NCBI GenBank assembly: GCA_963681505.1
Contig: OY811973.1
Coordinates: forward strand, 7,294,673-7,358,672
Direction of reading: 5' to 3'
Length of the DNA stretch: 64,000 nt
Source of the DNA: Eunapius fragilis
Taxonomy: Eukaryota; Porifera; Demospongiae; Spongillida; Spongillidae
The notes under the pieces are model-generated. The model was not told where the DNA came from. It was given only the letters and a program-made list of their open reading frames with translations, and did no database searches. Both the position numbers and the translations under genes were made by a program. Every line of letters begins with the position of its first letter. Position 1 is the first letter of the stretch. Positions 33,333-43,192 of this stretch are shown one piece after another.

Positions 33333-34876
33333 ATGAGCAAATATAATGGCTGGTATGTTCCTGCATTAATGCTACGTATGTATATAAGTCCCGACGCTCA
33401 CTTATTTACACAGCGAAGTGGTATGCTGACGATGATGTGGATTCATTGATACCCGAACTTGTGCCGGAGAACTCTGAACGGACCGATCTCGAGGACGTCG
33501 TAAGTGTGTTCTTCTCATAATGTAATGACAATGTTTACTCAAAACGTGGGGAGGGGAGGGGGAGGGAGGATAGTGTGTAAATTATACGTTGAACGTGCAA
33601 ATTATGTCTTTCTCACTTGACCATGATAGCATAGCAATATATATTTGCTGGTATTTCACTAACCATAATTGTCATTTTTAATCCTCCAGCTCCAACCATC
33701 AACATCAATATTCAGGTGGTTAATTTTTGTTGCTAACACAAAGTTCTCCAAATCTACATTTATCTGCCTATTGAGCATTTATACACATCTCCGAATCCCC
33801 TAATGCAGACCTCCAATTGATACTGATTATGGTTTTGAGGTGAATTTGACTTCATATGGTCGAAATACATCACCAAAGTCCAACAGTCACACAGTAAATG
33901 ACATTAACTTTAAAAACAGGATGTACATGATATTGTATCTTCTGCAGTACTCAAAGGATCTGAACAAACTGTATGTAAAGCAGTGTGATGACTTACCAAT
34001 ACAATTCAAATTCAAAGGTATGTATCGACACATGTCCTTGCATCGGGATTAATCACTTCATTGCACAGGGATCACAGATGGTCAAGTCTCAATTAGGGCC
34101 ACATGTTACTTCCTTGAGAACCAAACCATTCCTGTCCTCTGCTGTCAACGTCATCGTGACACTTCAAGACCAGAATGCATGGGATCAAATTTTTTTTTTA
34201 CAGTGCCACACCGCAGGGATGCATATATAACAGTAGACCAATCTGGTCACCTGTCTCTAACAGTTCCAGGTAAGGTTCCCCCCCCATGTCACTACATGGA
34301 GACCACACCTCTTTCTGTTCACATGCAGTCCATTCCTACCATGGAGATACAACTGTCATCACGTACAGCTATCCCTGTTATACATCTGATATAACAAAAG
34401 ATGGTGTGATTGAAACTCTTTTTAGTTTAGAGAGAGATAGGTATGCCTTAAGATGAAAGGTATGAAAGTAATAGAGTTTCTGTTTTGTAGCAAAGTACTT
34501 GCACAGTGTGCGACCCAAATTAGGGTTTGTTACTCTCCTGGAAGAGACAGATGCACTGAAGAGACAAAAGGAAAAGGTCCAATTGTTGGAAAAAAGAGGA
34601 GTCAGTTGTTATATAGCTAATTAGCTGCAATAGATGTATATCATCAATAATCGTTTCTACAGAGACCTCAGATGATAGTGAGGCATCGGAAGACCCTGCT
34701 GGCTCTAGTTTGGGCAGGACATCCCTCACCATTAATGTTTGTTGAATGTCAGTATTTATTATGTTGTTGCATTTCTCTGCCTTGCACCTCTTTAGGTATC
34801 TCCCATTCTCCACAATTTAATCAAAAAAATCGCCACACAATTAGAGGAGGAATTGCCTAGGCTTAAGTCTTTATAA
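33333..34876 (+). CDS. p53/p63/p73-family transcription factor, ten short exons
   Basis: Exons: 33333-33375, 33414-33499, 33690-33715, 33809-33893, 33948-34017, 34069-34269, 34329-34440, 34491-34576, 34663-34736 and 34796-34876 (TAA). All phases agree, giving about 287 residues with introns from 38 bp. The N-terminus is acidic (WYADDDVDSLIPELVPENSE), like an activation domain. The DNA-binding domain runs about residues 50-235: TDYGFEVNL, YSKDLNKLYVKQCDDLPIQF, VSIRATCYF, CCQRH, GHLSLTVP, GDTTVITYSYPC and the signature IRVCYSPGRDRCTEE. The Arg corresponding to human R273 and both Arg of GRDR are kept. Of the zinc ligands, the C..H pair and the first later Cys are present, but the fourth Cys is replaced by Asp, and the R248 region is lost. 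The tail (INVSPILHNLIKKIATQL) is short, without a full tetramer domain or SAM domain. The exon 8 donor (GTCCAA) is weak. Confidence 0.85.
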
Positions 34877-34899
34877 ACACAACTTATAAATATGTATTT

Positions 34900-35745
34900 T
34901 ATTTTTTTTACACGTGAATAATTTATAGGAAAATATTAAGAGAAATAACAGCATGCATGAATTATTAATAAATCATGCTACAGTTCAATAAACTTTAACA
35001 TGGGAGTCACCTGGAAAGGATTGCTGTCACATTTTCCCTCACCAGATGCAAGTTGAGCCTGCTATACAGTTCAGACAGCACAACTGACTTTGGTTTGCCC
35101 GATATGATGGCAAGAAGGGAGGCAAGCATCTTAAACGAGCCCATGGCTTCCTATCCCCAAGCACTGTAGGACTCCGTGACCAGAGGTACACAACACCAGC
35201 CCAAAGCATTGCATTTGGGGTCATTCTCAGTATACTTTTGCTCTTCAGTGGACAAGGCGGCTGGCTGCCCCAGCTGACAATCCCGCTACTGAAACGATTT
35301 TGGGGTTTAGCGATGATGTCACTGAAATATCAAAGGCAGCTGGTTTGCCAAGGGCCCAGTTGGGTAGCAAAATGTCTGCAGGGCGTGAATGGTCATGCTT
35401 AGATGTAAGATTGCTACCCATCTCCACGTTTATGCTCAAGTGGGCTCTACGGCAAGTCTCCACCAACACATTGCACAGCTGGTTGAGGCTGGTGACTACG
35501 TCTCCTCCTTTTTTGCACGTTGTAGCATGATGACCAAGGGGATCTATTGCACTGTTTGGGCATAGGGCACACAGGGAACCATTGGAGTGTCCAAACCAAG
35601 CCACCACTTGACTGCTACCTGGAATACCGAGGGCTCAAGATGAAGGCCGAGACCTTCAGAAGGGACTACAGTTAGCCAGCCATGAAGCAGCATGTGGTGA
35701 CGAGACAGACAACAAACGAGCCTTATCAGCAACAGAAGAAATGAT
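34900..35745 (-). pseudogene. Non-LTR retrotransposon fragment, copy 3
   Basis: Minus-strand pieces read ADKARLLSVS-like sequence, VAVKWWLGLD, CALCPNSAIDPLGHHATTC and SRPADILLPNWALGKPAA followed by FDISVTSSL, then YSRLNLHLV near 35045. Frames change at least twice (near 35600 and 35240). An AT-rich tail with TTATTAATAAATC lies at 34955-34975. It inserted just downstream of the p53-like gene, on the opposite strand. Confidence 0.8.
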
Positions 35746-35819
35746 CAGGATGTTATTGAACTGATGGATGTCAATCTTGCTCAAAATTAAAGTTGATTTT
35801 GATGGACTGTAGATGATTT

Positions 35820-36146
35820 ATACAAACCAACTGTAGACGAGCTAGGCCTTCACAGCCTCAGTTGTCCCAAGGGTTGAAGGCCGTTTACCTCGCCATGCTG
35901 CAATAAATAGCATCATTCATAGATCTTTGATGGCGGTTCGAATTCCATCAATCTTGGAGCCTGCAGGTCTATCACGCTCAGATGGCAAACGACTTGATGG
36001 CGTCAGGGAAGTCAGGACGTCCATGCACATCTCTGGGATATGACATGTCCTGACACTTTTGCAACCCCATATGAGCTACAGACAACATCAGAGGCAGGGG
36101 CTGTTGCAGCTCTGCCAAAGCTGCAACGGCCCCTGCCTCTGATGTT
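35820..36146 (+). pseudogene. Second type of non-LTR element, C-terminal nuclease fragment
   Basis: In changing frames the plus strand reads a LGLHSLSCPKG segment, MAVRIPSILEPAGLSRSDGK followed by RLDGV, and SEAGAVAAL. This matches the IP..LEP.GL.R.DGKRPDG and AGAVA.AE blocks at the C-terminus of many cnidarian and sponge reverse-transcriptase proteins. Stops and indels are frequent. The end of the fragment is turned into an inverted repeat (36084-36146). Confidence 0.62.
36084..36146. repeat. 28-bp inverted duplication with 7-nt loop
   Basis: Arms 36084-36111 (AACATCAGAGGCAGGGGCTG onward) and 36119-36146 are complementary with one mismatch around CTGCCAA. The left arm is native element coding (EAGAVAAL), so the right arm is a secondary inverted copy. 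Confidence 0.9.
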
Positions 36147-36199
36147 ACCCTTGATACAGTTCATTAATAATTCATGAACAAGGAGGATGGTGACACGAA

Positions 36200-36404
36200 T
36201 TTATAAAGTGGGGGTTGGTAGGATCCTACAACTCACAGTCCTGAATTTGTAAATGAAGAAGCCTATTTGCAAATTTAAGACTGTAATAGTTTGTAGGATC
36301 CTACCAACCTCCACTTTAACATACTGCCGGTACCTTGATTCCTTGCTTTTTGCACCACACATCCTACATACCTTTCTCTATAGAGAAGCTTTTGATTTAC
36401 TTGT
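36200..36404. mobile_element. Long-hairpin foldback element, copy J (left end missing)
   Basis: The inner arms AGTGGGGGTTGGTAGGATCC and complement (36207 and 36295 regions) enclose a loop near 36260. The right arm continues through CCTTGCTTTTTGCACCACAC to the mini-hairpin TTCTC-TATA-GAGAA and GATTTACTTGT. The inner arm is unlike the other copies. Confidence 0.8.
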
Positions 36405-37586
36405 TCCCCTAATTTTTATCTCTGCCAGGAATGTTCAGTCAATATAATATATGACTTAGTGTATTCGTTGCAATGCATAGGATGCTTAGATTTTTCTTAT
36501 CAGTATCGGATAATCTGAGTAGGCCTATATAGGCCACTTTTTAATTTCATTGATAGGCCTACCTTTGTTTTACAGATATCTTAAACTCAGAGTTCTCTTT
36601 GTTAACCAGCCGTTTTCTTTGGCTTGGTCACTTTTGCTGAATTAGAACCGCCTGTGTCTGCAGCTGTGTGCTGTGTAGCCTGGCAACAGAAAATGAAGAC
36701 GCGTGTGTGACGTCATATTGCATAGGGCTAGGCAACCGAGAATTTTCACCAATAATGAATTGCACCTGCTTGGATCATTTCACGGCATTTCATCATCAGC
36801 TAACAACAGGCCTTGTACACACTGACAAAGATTATTTATGAGGGCAAAAAAAATCTGTGTTCAAAATTTGTTGATACCATGTAGGCATCTACAATGGGGA
36901 TCTTCAATCTTGGAGTGGGTGGTTCAGGCTGGAGGAATTTTACCAGCATAAAATGATACATGTACATGCATGCACATGTCAACCTCGTTATAAATTGCAT
37001 ATTGTGATGTGGCAGTCAAATTAAAAGTGGCAATATTGAGGTCCACACAGTTATTAAAATCTGCGATATTGAAATCCTTCTCTACCAGTGTTTAGGGTAT
37101 CAATTTTAAATTATTTAAATAATTATGTGTTACCCATGGGGAACGTACATTTCCCAAGGGTAACATACACTTGCTGGCCTCTAACTCTCACAAGATATAA
37201 TAACTACCAACAAACCTTTCAAACCTGTGGCATTATTATCTGATCCCAACATCAACCTGTACTTAACTGATAGTGCTCCACACATTTCATGTTATAGTGA
37301 CTGGGGAACATGATTATTGCACAGATAGACATTAAGGGACCATTAAAGTCGGCTTCTAAAAACATGGATATGATACACTGTCATCGAGAAGAGATATCAG
37401 GAATTTCAATATACTAGCCATAATAGTTTTTCAGAGCATTTTCATCTACATATATATATATATACATGTACATATTTCTTGAACATGTGTTATATCATGT
37501 ACATGTACATGTAAATGCAGGTCTGTAATATTCCCTTGTTTATTCGATCACTGCCTATGATTATGTTTTTGGCTTTTTACTTCCAG
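36405..37586. other. Intergenic or intron DNA upstream of the lectin exon
   Basis: No exon or repeat of a known family was recognised. A TA microsatellite lies at 37450-37464, followed by repeated ACATGTACATGT near 37495-37512. Confidence 0.45.
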
Positions 37587-37910
37587 ACATACTGCAGTTC
37601 CATTTACATCACGAACAAGTTGAATGGTTGTGTATTGGAACTGAAAGATAACCCTGAAGATGGCCACCATGTTGTCATCAGTCGTAGGGGACTTCCCCCT
37701 TATGACATGCAACAGTGGTACCTGATTGACCAATCAGATGATGGTACATTTCTGATTGTCTCCAAACTAAATGAAAAAGTGCTGTCCTGTGAGAGTGGAG
37801 AGAAGCCTTCTAAGGACAGTGTACTATGGAAGAAGGATGGAGACCTTATAAGATCTGTCCCAAGAGAGAACTATGAGTTGGAGCATCTCTGGAGGTCACA
37901 GAGAACTTGG
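37587..37910 (+). CDS. Ricin-type beta-trefoil lectin exon
   Basis: After the TTTTTACTTCCAG acceptor the frame reads TYCSSIYITNKLNGCVLEL, then PPYDMQQWYLIDQSDDG and FLIVSKLNEKVLSCESG, LWKKDGDLIRS, up to a GTATGC donor after RSQRTW. The pattern (KLNG.VLD, then QQWY, repeated about 45 residues later) is that of ricin B-type carbohydrate-binding trefoils, about one and a half to two subdomains. Other exons were not identified, so start, end and full function are open. A start at an upstream ATG (37515) would add a hydrophobic stretch (MIMFLAFYF) that could act as a signal peptide if no intron is used. Confidence 0.6.
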
Positions 37911-37946
37911 GTATGCAGTAGTCCTCTGTGGGATGAAGAAGGATAA

Positions 37947-38489
37947 TTGACATGAGCCAGATGTTTGTTGAAAGGCCAGCTGTAAGTCCTTGCAGTGTCT
38001 ATTAATAGCGAGGTTATGATGTCTGCATGATTTGTCCTTACTTGCAATGGCTTCATATTAGAGCAATATACTCAAATGTTGCATATTAGATTGCCATTAT
38101 ATACACCAACACTGTATATTGACTTTAGTAAGTTACTTATGTCTATATAATTGAATGTGTTCTATCATTATTAATCAATTACATTTTGGTTTATCTACAT
38201 AATGCTTTGTGAAGGCTTAGAATAGCTTATATGTTCATGTAATTGCATTTTTGTTTATACCTCTTCATCAGGTGGCGTCTATATACATGAACATTTTTAT
38301 CAAGCTGAATATAACCTGTACACTGTAACATCACTGTACATGTTTAGGATTCCATTCCTGCGTCATATTTGCTGATTTTTTTTGTCATTTACGGGTATTG
38401 TATGTAGTATAATTCTATTTTCTACCACACATGCAACTATAATTGTTGAAGTGGTTCAGTTGCATTTATATAACACATCATTTAAGTAA
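37947..38489. other. AT-rich stretch without recognised feature
   Basis: No exon with family signature was seen; it may be intron or 3' flank of the lectin gene. Confidence 0.4.
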
Positions 38490-38607
38490 CAAGCCCGTAA
38501 CTAGAGGGGGTTCGTAACGGAAATCCGTAAAATTGCTAGTAAAATCTGATTTTACTAGCAATTTTACGGGTTTCCTTGGTTACGAACCCCCTCTGGGTAC
38601 GGGCCTG
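38490..38607. mobile_element. Palindromic 118-bp transposon with CAAGCCCGTA/TACGGGCCTG ends
   Basis: Second copy of the family at 4279-4415. It folds back almost completely (GAGGGGGTTCGTAAC ... GTTACGAACCCCCTC; CCGTAAAATTGCTAGTAAAA and complement). AGTAA flanks both sides (38485-38489 and 38608-38612), a 5-bp target duplication. Confidence 0.9.
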
Positions 38608-38639
38608 AGTAATATACTTGTTTAATACAATATTGCATT

Positions 38640-40140
38640 ATTATTTTAGCCAGCATTTTCATATTTCATCTTGAAACAGAAAGATATTTTTAAATGGTGA
38701 ATTACATGATGCTATCACTACACGCTCCAACGTTCCCAATTTTGTCATTCTTGGGTCACCAATTGGAGATAAAAGCTTTTGTGAAGACTTCGCATCATCA
38801 GCCATCAGGGCTTCCAATATCTTGCACCAGCAACTGCAGAAACTAGAGGATCCCCAGATTGCCCTAACTCTACTTCGCCAGTGTGCCGCCTTCTGCAAGC
38901 TCACGCACATTGCACGCACCACACCTCCAAATTTGATTCAATCCGCTCTCGCTACATTTGATGATAATGTCAGAGCTTGCTTCATGGAGTGCACGGCTAT
39001 TGACTTGTCACCTAACTACCCAGCCTGGAAGCAAGCCACGCTGAGCTTATCCCATGGCGGTTTGGGCCTTCGATCTATTTTCCTCCATTGCTCGGCTGCA
39101 TACATCCACTCTATTAGTGCCTCCTTCCCTGACCACATCAATTCACCATACCTCCTCAAGGCCATCAATATTTATAATGCCCTTGATTCTCCCGATGAAG
39201 CTCTTTCATCAACCTTTGACTCCATCCACACCAATCGACATGTTTTGTCACAGAATCTTGAAGACAAACAGTTTCAATCTCTCTTGCAATGCAGCACCCT
39301 GGCTGACCGAGCCCGACTTCTTTCCGTCTCATCCCCACATGCTAGCTCTTGGTTGCGTGTTACCCCATCACCAGCCTTAGGCTTGCATTTAACACCATCC
39401 GAATGTCAATTTGCCATCAAATGGTGGCTTGGTATTCAGCTATGTGAGCCTGGCTCTGTGTGTGCCCTTTGCCCAACCAAAGCCCTTGAGGCTCACCACG
39501 CCCTAACCTGCAAGAGGGGTAGTGATGTAATTGCGCGTCACAACCACCTTCGCGACACCTTGCATCACCTCTTCAAGAGAGCCTTATACATACCTAAGCT
39601 GGAAGCTGGCAGTGGTCTTGGCCATGACCAGAAACAATCTAGACCTGCAGACATACTAGTCAACAACTGGGGTATCAATGGCAAACCTGCTGCGTTCGAC
39701 TTATCTGTGTCGTCTCCGCTAAAACCTGACATAGTTTCCGAAGCGGGACACACAGCAGGCTCTGCAGCTTTTGCGACAGAACAGCGAAAGATACAAGCAA
39801 ATTCAGGGATCTGTGAAGAACTAGGCTGGAGTTGCATACCCCTTGTTGTTGAATCATTCGGGGCCTGGGGCCAACTAGCCTCTAACACATTCAAGAAACT
39901 TGCTTCGCGCCTTTCAGTCCAGGTTAACTCCTCCACTTCCACCACTCTGGACTGCATTTATTCCAGACTAAACCTTTTCCTTGTGCGCTAGAATGCCAGA
40001 GCATTTCTTGCAAGGGCAGGTCCCCGTGCTAAAGTCTCAGACCTCTACTTAGTTGGTTGACTCATACATAGTTACATAGTTTACTAGTTAAATACTTGTT
40101 TATCCCGTACGTTTAATAATAATTTTTATTAATGTTTAAT
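38640..40140 (+). mobile_element. Non-LTR retrotransposon, 5'-truncated copy 4
   Basis: The 5' side is cut within the end of the reverse-transcriptase domain (VPNFVILGSPIGD near 38732). The 3' side ends in an AATAATAATTTTTATTAATG tail near 40115-40135. This copy keeps one long open frame and is the youngest of the four in the window. Confidence 0.82.
38822..39991 (+). CDS. Non-LTR polyprotein C-terminal part with restriction-like endonuclease
   Basis: An uninterrupted frame of 389 codons, open upstream to about 38669. Landmarks: LSLSHGGLGLRSIFLHCSAA, IKWWLGIQL, zinc cluster CALCPTKALEAHHALTC, RHNHLRDTL, then RPADILVNNWGINGKPAAFD with LSVSSPL, the PD-(D/E)XK-like nuclease core, and IYSRLNLFLVR at the end. 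In these elements the nuclease nicks the target to prime reverse transcription. Copies 1-3 align along its whole length. The reverse transcriptase itself is missing, so it cannot move on its own. Confidence 0.78.
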   Translation: MHQQLQKLEDPQIALTLLRQCAAFCKLTHIARTTPPNLIQSALATFDDNVRACFMECTAIDLSPNYPAWKQATLSLSHGGLGLRSIFLHCSAAYIHSISASFPDHINSPYLLKAINIYNALDSPDEALSSTFDSIHTNRHVLSQNLEDKQFQSLLQCSTLADRARLLSVSSPHASSWLRVTPSPALGLHLTPSECQFAIKWWLGIQLCEPGSVCALCPTKALEAHHALTCKRGSDVIARHNHLRDTLHHLFKRALYIPKLEAGSGLGHDQKQSRPADILVNNWGINGKPAAFDLSVSSPLKPDIVSEAGHTAGSAAFATEQRKIQANSGICEELGWSCIPLVVESFGAWGQLASNTFKKLASRLSVQVNSSTSTTLDCIYSRLNLFLVR

Positions 40141-40369
40141 GGTGAATCTGGTGATAGAAACAGGGAGGATGGAAATATGTAAGCATGTAAGCATGCTTTA
40201 ACAGTACAAGAGTGGCAGAATAGAATATGAACAGTATACATGTAATTATTACACATGCTGTCCAAGGTAGCTAAGGTCATACACTAAGACGATAGGCTAC
40301 ATAGGGATACTTTACAAATGATGGGTAGAATGTTTGGTTCCTGGGGGCTTTAAAATTAATTGTCCCTTG

Positions 40370-40760
40370 TCCCACTAGGGGTGGTGTCCAGCGGTCTTAA
40401 ACATTATTGTCCCAGGGGGTAGTGGATGAAGTATAGTGTCCAGGGTAACTTAAATATTATTGTCCCTGGGGGTAGTGGATGATAGGTAAAAAGTATAGTG
40501 TCCAGGGTACCTTAAGGATTATTGTCCGGGGGGGGGAGGGGGGGTAGTCGATGATTGGTACAAAGAATAGTTTGTCCCAGGGGGTAGTGGATGATGGGAA
40601 CTATGTCCAGGGGTCTTAAACATTATTGTTCCAGGGGGTAGTGGATGAAGTATAGTGTCCAGGGTACCTTAAACAGTATTGTCCCAGGGGGTAGTGGATG
40701 TGTCCAGGGGTCGTAAACATTATTGTCCCAGGGGGTAGTGGATGATGGGGGGGGGGGGGG
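40370..40760. repeat. Irregular minisatellite rich in GGGGGTAGTGGATGA
   Basis: Units of about 45-75 bp contain ATTGTCCCAGGGGGTAGTGG, AAGTATAGTGTCCAGGGTAC and TTAAACATTATTGT in changing order. G runs occur at 40529-40544 and 40747-40763. Non-coding. Confidence 0.85.
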
Positions 40761-40781
40761 GGGTTTAAAACATTAAATAGG

Positions 40782-41160
40782 TTAATTGGACAAGAACTCA
40801 TAAGAACTGTAGATGTAGCATGCAACAGGGCAATTAGCTCTACTTACTGCCTAAACTTAAACGGTACAGCGGTCGAAAACCCCCACGCCCTGTTTATGCT
40901 AAGGCACTATACTTGTAATGACAAAAATCAAAGGCCTTGTTTTATTTCACAGTGGCTTTTGTTTGTGGCTTTCGTTACGTTGTTAGGAGTGCTTATCCAA
41001 CCCATATTCGACCCTGTACTGCCTAAACCTAAACGGTGCCCCCGCCCTGTTTATATTGAGGCAGTATCTGGAAAAAAAAAAAGCACTTACTTTAATGCAC
41101 GAGTAATTGCCTTGTGGCTATATCTATAGTTCTTATGAGTGCTTGTCCAATTAACCTATT
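40782..41160. mobile_element. Small element with inverted ends GGTTAATTGGACAAG
   Basis: AATAGGTTAATTGGACAAGA at 40782 is matched in inverse orientation near 41158-41128 (CTTGTCCAATTAACCTATT), with ACTCATAAGAACT also shared. A partial third copy of the end sits inside near 40985. CTGCCTAAAC.TAAACGGT occurs twice inside. It lies next to the Ngaro-like element. No coding capacity; no clear target duplication. Confidence 0.6.
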
Positions 41161-41175
41161 CGATCCTATACTGAC

Positions 41176-41280
41176 CTCCCTCCTCAACTTCACTATCACC
41201 CTTGACATGACACCATAACTTGTTCAGCGTCCATTGTGCACGATGCAGCACAAACACATATGTACACAAACTAGAAAGTA
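41176..41280 (-). repeat. Ngaro-like terminal repeat B (outer copy)
   Basis: CTCCCTCCTCAACTTCACTA ... TGACACCATAACTTGTTCAG ... GCAGCACAAACACA matches 41723-41830 with few differences. Confidence 0.88.
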
Positions 41281-41552
41281 CACAAAACACAACACAACAA
41301 CTTTATTTAGAGCAAGGTGCCAACAACACACCTTCTCAGGGAAAAAACCCCACATGGGAAAAAACCCCCTGTTGGGGGACAAAAACCCAAAAGGGGAGAA
41401 AAACCCGTGCCACACACAACATGACATAAATGTTCAGCTCTCTTCCATCCTCCTGCTCCATCTCACTTCTGTGTTGCACTTCTGGGGAACCTTATCAATG
41501 AAACATCTGCATCTGCTTGTAATGAGGATGAGCAACACTCCCCCATACCGTG

Positions 41553-41830
41553 AAAAAATCACCGTAACTGCCACAACCGTGCACAGATGCTTAGAATGAC
41601 TTTTAACCCCTGTTCACACCTCCTTATACTCACCCCCCACGAGGTGGCTCACGTGCTCTTACTACCGGATGGGAGCATAGTTTCTGTCTAATTCACTGCG
41701 TTCAACCGACAGAAACATATATCTCCCTCCTCAACTTCACTATCATCCTTGACATGACACCATAACTTGTTCAGCGTCCATTGTGCACGACGCAGCACAA
41801 ACACACATGTACACAAACTAGAACATACAA
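41553..41830 (-). repeat. Ngaro-like internal repeats A and B, adjoining
   Basis: 41553-41719 matches the outer repeat A at 45831-45994 (AAAATCACCGTAACTGCCAC ... CTACCGGATGGGAGCATAGT ... CCGACAGAAACAT). 41723-41830 matches the outer repeat B at 41176. Confidence 0.88.
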
Positions 41831-41876
41831 AGAACGGGCAAAATTTGTGATTGAACAAAACTACAACACCCCCAAA

Positions 41877-43094
41877 CTACACCCCAAGGCCTTTGGACAC
41901 TGTCAGCCTGCGCTCAACAGAGTCCTTTACATAGCCATCTTTGGCTGTCTCGGACCTCCAACGGCCATGGCGCTTAAACAATCTATCTGGCACCCCTGCA
42001 TGGCCTGCGGCTGTTGCTCCACCTGCCCGCAGACTGTGCATGCCAAACTGCATAGGGTCCATACCCAACTGCTCAATTTTAGCCAACAACAACTCCCTCA
42101 TGCGGGTGTAGCTTAGCCCACCGCCTCTCCTCAAACATTCACCTTTCCTAGTTGACACAATACCTCTAAATAGCTTATCGGCTGTATGACACAACCCTGC
42201 TATCTTGAAATACTTCTGCATCATACTAACTGGACATGTGGGAGTACCCGTTCTTGCTATAACCAGGGATGCACCCTCTCTAAATTGGTCTGTCTTACTC
42301 GAAACCACATTGATCACCATACCATGGTCATTAAAAGTCACATCCTTACATCCAAGTCTAGTCAATTCATCACACCTGAGAAAACCTGCGAAGGCCACAA
42401 GACAAATTGTCAATAATCTAACCTCTGTCTAGGATGGTGAAGGACCTGCAGCCTCTACCATGGCTTGCAACATCTCTACTGACACTGGCTCTTTGGGACA
42501 CTTAGGCTTAGCCAACAACCGCCTAAACCCCTCCATCACAGACTGCACTAATGGTGAGTCTGAAGGTGCCTGCATACCCGCTACCTTATGTAACCACGAC
42601 AATACATGCACCACCTCCTCTACAGCAGCCTTTGAATGCGAGGACTCACTGAGATGTTGCATATACAGAGCCAAATGAATATCCCTCACCGGGAAACTTG
42701 GCACCCCTTGCCTTGAGTCCGCCCACGCCTTCCACCTCCGATATGCACCAAGGTACTTCTTAGTGGTGCTGTCCGCCCTACTGCTCAGCACCACCGCTGG
42801 TAATTCCCTTGCCAAACGCTGCAGTTCAGGATCTTCCAGATTGCTCAGAAGTGGCCATACACCTGTAGAAAACACCTCTGCAATAAAAGATTTGTCCATT
42901 ACATGCCATCCATTGGGGAAAAGGGTAATCAGACCCAGGCCTCGCCCATCAATCTTGATTGATGCTGACCCACAATGTCTCTGCGCTGCCTGACCCCGTC
43001 TTCGCTGGTCACACTGACCCCAGACTGCCAGGTTCTCAATCCATTCTGGACAACTACGTCCTTGTTGTTTTCCATACCCGTCTGCGCCAGCCAC
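41877..43094 (-). pseudogene. Ngaro-like tyrosine recombinase
   Basis: The N-terminal SAM-like part (SRADSTTKKYLGAYRRWKAW, about 42870-42429) and the catalytic part (42413-41877) lie in two frames joined near 42420, so one frameshift is present. Catalytic residues visible: Arg in AGFLRCDELTRL, HSLRAGGATAA (HxxR), HGRW and the Tyr in KDGYVKDSV. The enzyme would join circular cDNA to the genome. The stretch 43094-42880 upstream holds the end of the preceding ORF and a GLGLITLFPNGWHVMD segment. Confidence 0.85.
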
Positions 43095-43192
43095 AACTTC
43101 GCTGGCCCCAGACTGCCAGATGGTTTATCATTGTCCACAACACGCTGCTCATCACATCTGGCCCCTCGTGCCAGAATGCACCACACCCCTTA

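Noticed and set aside
35930..35950. B-box-like GGTTCGAATTCC
   Set aside because: It falls within non-LTR coding sequence (VRIPSIL) and has no tRNA fold.
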